This document shows, piece by piece, positions 11,075-22,400 of a stretch of DNA of 64,000 nucleotides; position 1 is the stretch's first letter; each line of letters begins with the position of its first letter. The position numbers and the translations under genes are program-made. The stretch lies in NCBI RefSeq assembly GCF_051622035.1, contig NC_135365.1, positions 23,932,001 to 23,996,000 of the forward strand. The letters run 5' to 3'. The notes under the pieces were generated by a model, which worked only from the letters and a program-made list of their open reading frames with translations, did no database searches and had not been told where the DNA came from. This stretch comes from Arctopsyche grandis (Eukaryota > Arthropoda > Insecta > Trichoptera > Hydropsychidae).

Positions 11075-11510
11075 GAATAGCATACATATATAAATAAAGA
11101 TAAAACCAACATACATACACATTATGCTAAATAATAAAATTACAAAATGAAAACAACATGTGTAAATATGTATGTAGCTAGAAGTCATTTAAAATATGCT
11201 GCCTGACAGAACTGTATGATGAAGTAAAAACATCAAGGCTCCCAGAAAGCAGGTTAAATAGTCGAATGGCTCTTGAAAGGGGTGAGTCATCAAGCACATT
11301 GGTTCTGGCCCGAATAGGCAGGAATAGAGTTCTGTAGCGAGATTCTCTCAGTTTCTCAGGTACTCTAAGTTTAAAATTACACAGAACTTCAGGAAGATGA
11401 CATTCACCCCTTAGAATTTTTAGAAAAAGCTTACCAAGATGATTGTTTCTACGTGAAGCTAAGGAGTCAAAGCCCAAGGAGCCCATGACAAACTTACTGG
11501 GAAATAAGTA
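11069..11510 (-). mobile_element. LINE 3' fragment (CR1/Jockey-like RT C-terminus)
   Basis: The minus strand encodes about 100 residues with features common at the end of CR1- and Jockey-type ORFs: RRNNHLGKLFLKILRGE, a conserved RVP segment, SRYRTLFLPIRARTN and PLSRAIRLFN. No catalytic motif is included, so it is a 5'-truncated copy. The clade is not certain. Confidence 0.65.
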
Positions 11511-13296
11511 GGGATAGCGCCCAAACTCTAATATATATATATGTACATATGAGAGTTAAAACTATAAATATTTATATATTAGAGATAACGAGAACCTATA
11601 GAGCAAATTTTATAAAATATAAAGTGAATTATAGGCGTCTAAACAATTAAAATCTGATATGGCCATTTCATGGCGAAAAGGCTTAAGATAGATTATGGTA
11701 GCTTGCAAGACGTCACCGTAACCAAAATTGTGGATATTTGATACGCATTGTATACGATATTTTATCTCCAACGTAATGGCAGACGATACATTAACGTATA
11801 TTGATGACCAAAATGAGCAATATGGCAAAGTATGAAAACGATCGGATAAGAGATATAAAAATTACCACTAACACGAAAACCATGTTTTTTGATTTTGAAA
11901 TGCTTTTTATTATTACGAAATTATGTTCACAATACATCATATATCTATTTTAATAGCTACTGATCTACTGATCATTTTCTATTTTACAATTTTAATTTTA
12001 TTTGGTTAGTAATCACAGTATTATATTATTCTAATGTTAATCTAATAGGAAAAAGAGCTCAAAAACCTATTTACAATAACGAAAACCATGTGAAATGCTA
12101 AGGAGGTATGTAAAAAGTGCCTTGGCGGCGACCTATGTAGCTCAAAAATAAGTACCAGGGCAGTGACCTTGCCCGACTACACCACTGACTATATTCTTCT
12201 ATATATTTTGTTAGACAATGGTTTGTTTACGTTTAATCCGGTCGTGAAACTCTCACGACTATAAAAATCGACTACAAAGTCAGAAGACGATCACTCAACC
12301 GGTGTCGGAGTGTAAATATAAGAAACAAACAGACGTTCCATTCGATACAGACAGATGGATACTAATCACTCTCATTCGCACATCAACGACTTTACAACCG
12401 ATAAATTTAATTAAAAGAATACCTTTCAGAGTCACACGGCAACAGCTCGAGTCCATCTCCTCGAGCAATAAGATTGATTTAGAAGCGGTGCACCACCCAC
12501 CCGCCCACCCACCCACCCACCCACCCAACCGACCATCTTCTTCCAACAACTATGTACTCCGACCCTTAATGGCTACCGAACCCGTGTATTTTTTTCCGGT
12601 TCTCATTCGCCGCGAAACGAACTCGCACACTCGAGGTATGTTTTTCGAAGTGATGTATCTCTTCTTCGCCTTCTTTATGACCACTCAACGCCAGCCCAGA
12701 GGGCCGGGCAGCTGCTAGGGCTGCGGAAAAAATGGGTTCATTACTGAGCCCCCACGACTCCCTTTCCAGCCCTCCTCCAAAGAGGTAGGAGGGGTGGTAA
12801 AAAAGAAGTGGGCCGCGGTTCTTCGGTGTTAATGCGATTAAAGCTAAATTGACCAGGGAATTGCGCACGTGGCGACGAGGCCGCCCATTCATCACGGCCG
12901 CCTGTTTCGTAATTATCACCATAATTAAGATTTTTCACGTGAAAATTCGGCAATGCCTCCCCCTGCCCATCCCCCCCGAACGAATCGCTCTTATTAAATA
13001 ACCCTCCCCTTGCGGCTCTTTTTCCGCGTTGCCAAAAAATATACTAACGAACGGCAACCATTAACTAAAGTGTGTACATTATTAAGATCGTGCTAAGTGT
13101 CTGTGTTGGAAAATCGGTGATGCAATGCTATACGGTATTGGCTGCTGTGCTGAGAGGGTTAGACCAGTGGGGTGGAGGAAAATTCTTGCTGGATCGTCTT
13201 TTAAATTCATCTAAGTTTCGCCCTATTCACTGAAAATCTCAATTGAAACTGTTGACCCTTTGATATCGTGTCCTACTGGGATAAGATTCAAGCAAA
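11511..13296. other. Mixed unique sequence with CCAC repeat at 12488-12530
   Basis: 11511-12200 is AT-rich. 12290-13030 is GC-richer and holds a CCACCCACCC-type simple repeat (12488-12530) and several short ORFs on both strands, none with a recognisable domain. CACGTG-like and homopolymer-rich stretches at 12860-12990 look like unique intronic or promoter-type sequence, but this is inference only. Confidence 0.3.
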
Positions 13297-13595
13297 TTTT
13301 TATTTTTACATAGATATATACCAGGAATGCCTAACAGGTAAACCCCAATGCGCCTTCTCAGGCAATTAATTACAAACATTGCAGCATTTTTTACTACATT
13401 AATTGCTGTATTTCGTGAGGTTGAAGAACACCAAATTAACAATTAATTAATGAATTAATTAATCGATACAGACATTTATGGATTTAGACTTGTACATACA
13501 TTTTTACATATTGTACATAAATTTAATTCAGATTTTTGTGACAGCGGGTAGGATGATTTTTGCCAATTTGATGAAAGAATCGTTTCAAAGGTCAG
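13297..13595 (-). mobile_element. SINE type 1 (3' two thirds)
   Basis: The reverse complement has GAAGGCGCATTGGGG, CCTGTTAGGCATTCCTGG, the middle GTCACAAAAATC segment and AATTGGCAAAAATCATCCTA. The head is missing and replaced by unrelated AT-rich sequence after about 13595. Confidence 0.8.
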
Positions 13596-13661
13596 ATTAC
13601 TTGCATATATGCTGCACAAATAATCAAATATATTAACAAAGACTTAAACTGACGACAGTTA

Positions 13662-13891
13662 TTATTTTATTTTATGTATACCAAGAAGGCCTAACAGGTA
13701 AATCCCAATGCGCCTTCCTAGATAACCGTTTCAATAATGAAATCAGATAAATTGGCAAACTCTGATACGAAACGATCGACTTGGAGTTACAAATATCCGA
13801 GTCTGACCAGCAGTATTTGAGATTAGCACGGGATCGAACCCGGTAAATCGGTGCTAAACATAAACGCAACCACCGAGCCATACTGTTGGTT
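13662..13891 (-). mobile_element. SINE type 1 with internal deletion
   Basis: On the minus strand it has a nearly complete tRNA-like head (ATGGCTCGGTGGTTGCG at the A box, GGGTTCGATCCCGTGCTAAT at the B box), the core with GAGTTTGCCAATTTATCTGA, then jumps to the 3' stem-loop. About 200 bp of middle sequence is deleted. Confidence 0.85.
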
Positions 13892-15983
13892 AAGTAAGTT
13901 CAGAGACAAATAAGATGTTTCTTGTACTCTTTACTAATCCGTCAACGAACTTAGCAAAGGGTGTTAAAAATACATACATAAAACAAGTCGATATCAAAAT
14001 TAATTTGTTGAATTTTTGTTTTAATATCATAAATTGTGGCTATATCTTGTTTGTATATATGTATATCTTGTTAGAAAATTCAATCGCGAGAGTTCAAATG
14101 ATTTTTATACAGTATCTATGCTTAATTACAATTTAATTGTTTAAAAATGTACGTATTGTCACGTTTTAGGGATAGTTTATGTTTTTAAAAAGTTGATTAA
14201 GATGATGAAAATTCAGTCAACATCCCAATCAATATTTTTCTATTTTTATTTAATATCTAATTTTGAAGTTCTGAATGAAAGAGATTCGTAACACTGAATT
14301 AATTAATTAAACACTGAATTAATTAATCCTTTTTAATTCTAATTATTATTTTTTTTAACTGCTTAATTGGATCATTAGGAGGATTAAATCAACTTTATAT
14401 TCGTATTACAATACACTTTTAATTAACACTAATATATTTGAAGAATGCTTTAATTCGAATTAGAGATTGGAACGATGAACTTGAGAGACGCGTAGAACCG
14501 TTTCTTATACATATACTGCACCGATTGACTCGGTCTAATGTACTGTACTCGTTGAATCTGATGTTATGACTAAAGCCCGGACCCAGAGGGTGCCGCGTGT
14601 TATTCAATTGTTGTAAATGCATTGTTAAAGATTCGCCGAACGTTTTTTTTTAGACTCCAGCTTTGTAAATAGAGCTAAACCGCGCCGATTCCTGGAAAAA
14701 GCACGGTGTCTATCCGCAGTCTAGTTATGACTAACAGTCACATCGAAAGTGCGGTTTATACAGTCAATTCTTATCGACTTAATATGACCAATATTGAGCA
14801 TTCCTGTCTTATCGCAAATATTTTGTAGCTTTGTTATTCCTACGTATAACCGTGTGAAGAGCGAAATTAGAATACGGAAGCTTGAAAGATAAGTGATGTT
14901 TTTTGTGTATATGTGTATTTTTTGTGCCCAAATTTTCTATTTAATTATTTCAAGGGCGAGAATAAATTGAATACATTTTGGCGCAAAATATTTCGCAATC
15001 TGGAACATCATTTTGTAATAACTGTGGATATTTTTGCTTAGCGAAAATTCGTTAATTACAACTAATTGAGCGTAATTCAATATAAATTTCACGTAAACAA
15101 AATCCACGCTTTTGACGACGACTTTTCGCAAATTTACGGTTCAACGAACAAACAACCGAACGCGAACGAACCGTAATTAATGGATGATAAAGTCAAAAGT
15201 CTTTAATACGCATTACAATGTAATATCACGTTAATGCATATAATACGCACACATGTGATGAAAATTAATTACTGAAACCCCTAATAAAACAGTCACTAAC
15301 GAACCGAATTAATTCAACCTATTCGTAGTATCGTTCAAAATAAATTGTATAAAAATTGTTCATGTTCAATTTCACACTCGTTGCTCGCCAACGGGCTCAA
15401 CGCTGGTATTACATTGACGTGCAGAAAAGCGCTGATGCAATTTAGCATCAAAGGGGTTAAACTATCGCCGAGGCAGGGGTTCGTTATTTATAAGACAATA
15501 AGTTCCCCAGAAAGTACGCGTCCCTTCGAATAAAGTAAATTAGTCGACCGGCCGCCCTGGGACGTTCGTCCAAGAAAACACATTCGTACATTCGTCCAGG
15601 GCCGGTGCGGACATTAACGATGACAAGCAAGAGCCGGTCTGCAACATATTTCACTCCAAGCATTCGGCTTTTCCTTGACAATTTGCGTGTTTCGTTCATG
15701 TTCTGGACTCCAGCAAATTTTCCAGCTTTCCACAGCAATATTCACCACTATTCCTACCCAGCACTTTTGGTATAACTTTGAAATGAGCATAATGTAGATA
15801 TGTGACTGATCCAATAACGGAACAAAAAATATTGATTCCTATGATATATTCAATATAATTACATTTTATGTATTTATTTTTAAATTTATATTTACTGAGT
15901 GCCATTGCGGGCTTTTCCCCAAGGGGATATCTATGGCCAAATTTATACAAACTATATATAATATAAGTACATAAACATATACA
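13892..15983. other. Unique sequence, no gene recognised
   Basis: AT-rich to about 14400, then intermediate GC with no repeat that I recognise (for example 14450-14780 and 15100-15760). Short ORFs occur on both strands without domains or splice-site pairs. It may be a large upstream intron of the Sidestep-like gene. Confidence 0.3.
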
Positions 15984-16425
15984 AGCCAACATAATGGCTT
16001 AATGGTACCAAGTGGTCAGTGGGTTCGATCCGCCATACTGCTGGTTAGATTTGGGGTTATTTGTGACTCCAAACGATCGTTTCTTATCAGAGTTTGCCAA
16101 TTTTATCTGATCATTGTTGAAACGGTTCCTCAAAATTGGCAAAAAATCATCTTTCCTGTTATCACAAATCTTCTGTATTTATTGTGTGTATAATTTGTAA
16201 AAATTATGTACAAAATCTAAATGCATAGATGCCTCAATGGATTTATTGTGTGATTAATTAACTAATTAATTGTTATTTCGTGTTCTTCAGCTTCTGGAAA
16301 TACCGTGATTTATGTAATAATAAAATGCTGCATTGTTTGTAATTAATTGTCCAGGAAGGCGCATTGGGGTCTTCCTGTCAAGCCTTCCTGATATACATAT
16401 ATCTATGTAAAAATAAAAATAAAAT
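15984..16425 (+). mobile_element. SINE type 1, nearly full length
   Basis: A good reference copy. It has a tRNA-like head with an altered B box (GTGGGTTCGATCCGCC), the core (GATCGTTTCTTATCAGAG, TTTGCCAATTTTATCTGA), a middle region, then the 3' stem AGGAAGGC (16353-16360), a 21-nt loop, GCCTTCCT (16382-16389), the CTGATATACATAT end and an AAAATAAAAATAAAA tail. Confidence 0.9.
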
Positions 16426-18183
16426 ATGTACTTTATATACATTTATAACATTGTTAGTGAGATTTCATTTTCTAAGCTAGAATAATGCATGTATAAATGA
16501 TTAGGTTGGCATGCATGAGTTGAATAATGGTTAAATTGCCATCTTGTACATTAAACATGGCAAACAACAGTTCGTTGTGGCGCTCCGTGTAATAAACAAT
16601 ATTTTAATCCGCCCAACGAATCTTGTTTCACTCTACCGCCTATGTCTCCTGACAATCAAATCCCACATTATTATGAATTTTAAATAATATTCAAATAATG
16701 GTGAATAATGTTTGGAAATTTGTCTTCCGCCACTTTCAAATATAACGGCTCATAGACATATATCCAAGGTCAGGCCAGTAACACCAGGTCAGGGATTGAA
16801 CCCTCAACTATGTTACTGCACATAAATATGTGTAGAATCTTCTCTATATGCTTTCTCTTTTCAAAAGTTGGTAATCATCTTACATCTATCGATCATTATC
16901 CGTTCAGACCAACTTTTCTAATCCTTTGCGAATATTCCACTAGTACTATTTGGACAATAATTTAATATGAATCTAAATTATATGACAGTTAAAAAATATC
17001 CAATATATTATTAATAAATGTCCGTTTTGACATACATATGTCAATTGTCAATTTTCATTTCAATGCTTCGTTATGATTTTTGTATTTTAAGTTCTAACAA
17101 TCTCTGCCTTACGTACATGTTATCAATTATGTAAAAAATCCAATTCATAGTATTATTAAATCATTCATTCCAGCCATTGCCCGAAAAGCCTCCATTAATT
17201 TTAATGTATTGACTCAATTCGATGAATTTTTGATCGAATCCGAAGACCACAACCGTTCGATCAATAAATTATACCACTCTTTCTACCCTCGCTCTCACCC
17301 CTTTCCGATCGTATAATTAATTTAAATACATTTATATAGCTTTAATCTGCCGAACGAGCCCTCGACGTGGGTCAGGGTTCGCCCTCAACATCTTCAATCC
17401 CTTCGTTAGTATCTCGTTTCACATAACCGCTAGATTTTAACGAACACTAACGGCCGAGGCTATCCTGAAATAGCTTTGTGTGTGTGCGCTATTTTTTCAT
17501 CAATTCAAACATCGCACCGTAATTAAAACCGGTTCGACGGTTAATAAATGAATTTTTTTTTTCGGTCGATGTCCCGTTGGATTGTTCGTTCGGTACGTGT
17601 GTAAATTCGACAATTATTTGCGAAATGGTCGTCGGCCATTGTTGTTCGCGAGATATGTACATTCGCAATTATCGCCGCATTCATTGTGTGGTGCTATCGG
17701 CGGTGGCATGAAATCGAATTAGCCTTGCATTTTCGCGGAATTCGCCAAATTTCAGACGAACCGGTTGACCGGTTGACCAGTTGACGAACGACCACACCGG
17801 GGACGCGTCATTCCAAATGCCTGAAACAGGACGTCAAAGTCGTCGCCGAACCTTCAGTGTGACTGACACGAAACGTTTACGTAATGGCGGACATTTTTCA
17901 AAATGTCGGCCACAACTTTCGCTATGATTGACAGGTGTAAATTATCAGGTGTAAATTATCACAAAGGCAATGATACTTGTAACAATGACATTTCGCTTAA
18001 AGCTCATTCGTGAATTGAGACTTTTTTTTTAATTTGAAGTTTTGTGCGTATGGCTTATTCGTGGATTGTAATGCTATTCATAAAAACTTGGCAGCCATGA
18101 ATCGTGTGGATTGGCATTACTGGGCAGTTAATGCATAAAAGTGGGCACGATGATTGTCTTTATTCATTACTAATCTTATAGTA
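16426..18183. other. Unique and low-copy sequence; no gene recognised
   Basis: 16700-16770 shares a short repeat with 6121-6152. 17160-17960 is non-repetitive and moderately GC-rich with no recognisable exon. It would be a reasonable place to look for conserved regulatory sequence of the Sidestep-like gene. Confidence 0.3.
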
Positions 18184-18870
18184 CTAGTGTGGTGCCCGAT
18201 GAAGTATCATCGCATGGGTGTTGGCATATTAGTTATTCTCCCATTCCTCGTGGCCTCCGTTTCTTAAATTCACTGGATGGTGCCATTGACAGTTGTCACA
18301 TCTCTCTTCATTCTCTGCACCACTTCTTAAGATATGGAAGTCGCGACCATTTAGAAAGGTTGAGTTAGTTTATTTAATTATGAATTTATTAAGAATTCTT
18401 TTTACTATGTCATGTTTTATTTAGTTATCTTTTCTTTATTTAATTTGTATTTTTTCCTTTTGTCCTTTCTTAATCTTTTTAGCACACTTGTCGCTTTGGA
18501 GCAATCTGTTAGACGAGTGTGCTTGATTAATTGATGTTGTATAATAAAAATAAAAATAAAATATTAAGTTACTAAATAAATAAATCAATTAAAAGAAATG
18601 TCTATCTACATGTAAACAATTTAAAACACCAATAGAAAAAATAATTAATGAATTAAATAAATTTTCAATAGATAAATTATCAGCCAAGTGGAAAGATTAG
18701 TAGCGATCAGTATATATATATAAGTTTTTTTATTTTATTATTGTATTTTGTATATACGTTTTGACAGTGGCTTAGCTGTGATGTACATATGTATGTCGAA
18801 TTGAAACGACTATTATAGTATGGCGAGCGTTATCTCAGACACACAGACGGAATAGCGATATTATAAATAT
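18184..18870 (-). mobile_element. Helitron-like element, possibly composite
   Basis: The minus-strand 3' end reads CGGGCACCACACTAG (plus strand from 18184), a CTAG-type Helitron terminus. Two stretches, CATCGCATGGGTGTTGGCAT at about 18208 and the GAGCGTTATCTCAGACACAC region at about 18820, recur in reverse at 60530-60760 in the same relative layout. That supports one element family with internal length variation. A SINE type 2 tail lies inside this interval. Confidence 0.45.
18481..18572 (+). mobile_element. SINE type 2 3' tail with stem-loop
   Basis: The arms AGCACACTTGTC (18481-18492) and GACGAGTGTGCT (18512-18523) pair at 11 of 12 positions plus one G-T wobble. They enclose the loop GCTTTGGAGCAATCTGTTA, and an ATAAAAATAAAAATAAAA tail follows. 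The same loop occurs at about 25727, 35207 and 39907. The upstream SINE body is not recognisable here. Confidence 0.65.
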
Positions 18871-19487
18871 GATGATATGATGAGTAAGGGAAGGCGGTCA
18901 AGTTGCTTTTACCCAAAAAAAATGGGTAACTATTATCAATTACTATTGTCCTACAAAGCAAGAGAGCAAAAAAAAAAGATGGATAATTTTAATTGGCAAT
19001 AGTGAACCCTTTCTTTTGAGCAAAAGCATTAAGATGAGAATTAAAAAGGCCAACTGTTGCATCCCTGTTATTTCATATATGCACATATGTACAAAGTAAG
19101 CTTCTAAAAAGGGTTAATTAAAAAAACAAACAAAACCCGATTTGAAGCATACATAATATGTAGGTACAAACCCGGTATTAAATCATCAACGACACGACTG
19201 CAAGCGAAATGCACTTGTTTCGTGCAATTACGCATCCTATTGATGATGCACCGGTCTGCAAAAACCGGTCGACGCCATTTTAGTTCGGCTCATTTACATG
19301 CCGCAATTGAACTCGCCGCAATATTCACCGCCATTTCATTACAATTACACGCAATCATTAGCGGCTGCATTGTCCGCCATTTACATGACAACCACCGAGG
19401 CTAACTCGCCGCAATCATCCCCATTTGATGTTGACTTAATCAGGTTATCGTTCAGTGTTCGTAAAAGTTTTGTTCGTTTTGTTTCAG
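18871..19487. other. Intron sequence upstream of the Ig exon
   Basis: Intermediate composition, with T-rich sequence and a TTTCAG acceptor immediately before the exon at 19488. No other exon was recognised. Confidence 0.4.
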
Positions 19488-22400
19488 GGTGAAGAAATCC
19501 ACCACAATGTGTCAGCTGGAGTCATCCTGAGCGATCAAAGTTTGGTGCTTCAAAGTGTTGCCAGAAAAACAGCGGGAAACTTCACTTGCATGGCTGCCAA
19601 CACTGAAGGGAAGGGAACCAGCAATCCTGTCGCTCTCATCGTACGATGTAAGCATATTTTCATGTTTTTATCTAATTAGTCCTTGAAATTTTGACAATCT
19701 TAATGTAATATGCAGTTCTAATAAAGCTGGCAGATCTGTTGAGCTAAATCAAACCTCACTTTGATTCAATCTTGTAAGCTCTCATTTGGACATTATATTG
19801 GTACTGTTACGTACACCGCCGAGTAGTTGTAATCGGATTAGGCCGAGTAGCATCCCAGAGACTGTGTGACCGTTATAATTGGTTTCAAGGATTATCTGCA
19901 AACTAAGTGCATGTAGGCTAAACAATGGCTACCGAGTTGGCCGTTATTGGTCCCTTCTCAGAAGTGACCGATACCTTGGTACCGTGGGGCCGAATGTCGT
20001 GGGAATACATATCCGAGTACGTGACCATTACAATAGGTAAACAAATCAGACGTCGAAGATGTCCTGAGAGACCTGCCCCTTATATGGCGGTACTTAGGTG
20101 ATATCAAGACATTCTGGACTAAGCACTGCCAGTGTGTGTATCTCCTTAATCATCAATAAATGCTGTGACACAACTGTGGCTTTTTACTTGGATCCTCCAC
20201 CCACCCCTACGCAACAGTACCTTTGACCAAGGTTAAGCTAAAATGTAGTCGTTTATATTATTTTGAGTTTTTAAATGATTTCCATTTTCTCGACATTTTA
20301 TGCTTATAATTTTTATAGCATTTTACGCTTATAATTTTAAATAATAAAAAAAATCTGACAAGAAAGAAAAAATCTGAAGAACCGGAAGTAGAACTTTTGT
20401 TTTGCTGAAAATCATTATTGAATTTTGTTTTTGACACTTTAATTATTCCTTAAATACATAGGTAAAGTTATAGTTGAAGTTAAATCATGGGTTGATCACA
20501 TCCGAATTCGAAATTGATATTTTAATTTATTCATATATTCTGGCGCGGTTTTATCGCCAAGTGCTTTTGCTGGGGCGGTTTTGTCGTCACGCGGTTTTGT
20601 CGCCTCGCGGTAATTTCAGGGCGCTTTTATAACGAGACAACAATTAAATGATGGTGTGGTTTAATGCATGCTGTTTAATATGATGGCCGGGAAGAAAGTA
20701 AAGTAGTAACCACCAACATGGTCGAATCATGTCGACCCAGACTCGACCATGTAGAGACAAAACTTCATGAAAAATAATGATTAGTTCATGAAAAATAATA
20801 ACTTTGATTAGTCTTGTCATGTTCAATTTGGTTCAGCGCAAGTTTTCGCCTTTTTTGGAACAGGTTTCGTATTTTATCATTTTACGTCTTGTTATAAAAT
20901 ACTGTTTTGTTTTATCCTAGTGGTGCTACCCGGCTTCTCTCGGTTCCACTTTTGACGATCTTTTCCGTTTTAGCACGGATATAATAAAAGTAACTTGAAA
21001 TTGAAATGTAGTTTAGTAGCTAGAATACCGTCGAACCATGAAAAAAATCTTCATTTGTTTTTTTATTAAATTTATTTGAATGGAAAAAATTAATATTATG
21101 TAATGACCAATCAATCACAAACGTCTTTTACCAATCCAGCCAATCAGAAACAACTTTGACAAAAACCAATGATATAAAAAAATTACAGACGCCCTTCCGG
21201 TTATATGAGCCGTCTAGTTTTAAAACCAGATAGATCCATTTTTTTCAATTTTCATTTTATGTTATTTTTGTTAGGTCAAAATACGGATCCATATGTTGGC
21301 CAAAGAAGAAAGTTCAAAGCAATTTACATCCTATTGAACTACTTAGCTAAAATCAAGGTTTCTTTCAAAATCAGATAAGTCTCGTAGTTATTGGTCAAAA
21401 GTGAAAATACATTCAAGGATGTAAACATCTATGACCAGTTTATATAAAATATTTAAAAAAAATTAAAATTAAAATTAAGCTAGTTATAAGTTTTTCCTTG
21501 TTCCTGAAAAATTTCTAAAAACTGACTTATCTGGTTTTGAAACTAGACGGCTCATATATAAATATAAGATACATATATACATAAAGACTTGAAGTAATTG
21601 ACACAATTGACAAAAATGTACGATGACAAAGTATAGGGGGTGAGATTGCATTTCAATCGCAGTTTCATGTAACTCAAAAGCTTTTCATCTTAATTTTTGG
21701 TACAATTTTACATAAAAAATAGAATCTTAAATACTCAATTTTACATAAAAAGATTAAAACTTAAAATTCTCTAAATGCTGATTTGCTTGGAATTTACATT
21801 GAACAGTTTCAATCTCTTGTCAAGAGAATTTTTAACTGTATTACAACTTAATATGATGCAAATGTTGATTGTTTGTATGTAATTTTTTATATAATGTTAC
21901 CATTTTCACAAGATTTTTTTATGTTTTAACGTTAAACTCCTCAATGATAAATAGAGAAGTACTAAAAATTCGCGCTAAACGAGCCGTTCCAGATCTTGTC
22001 TGAATAAACTCCAGTCGAGCATCAATCACAGCTCGCTGGGTACGAAATCTAGACGAATGTTACCTTCTTTGCACTTACCTATACACAAAAAAGAAGGATC
22101 AACAGAGAGGGTAGTTCCACACGTTTCCAAAACGTTGTATGTACACACAATTTTGCGATTTTGATTTATTAAAATGTCATTTTATCGGTCGAAATTTAAC
22201 ACAACAATAAAATGCAACGACGCGAAATTGACATCAGATAAAAGGACAACTATCGTCGATATTTATGGTGGTTTCGAATTGGCGATTGCATCGATGGCAT
22301 AAATTACCACAGCAGAATGTATTCCGCCATTATTTCACCGCACCCAATGACCCAGAGAGGACAATAAATTGCGTTTTATGTATCCCAGCGTACAAATGCT

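Noticed and set aside
12302..12718. 138-residue plus-strand ORF and overlapping minus-strand ORFs
   Set aside because: Pro/His-rich part comes from the CCAC simple repeat. No domain, no splice context and no conserved pattern.
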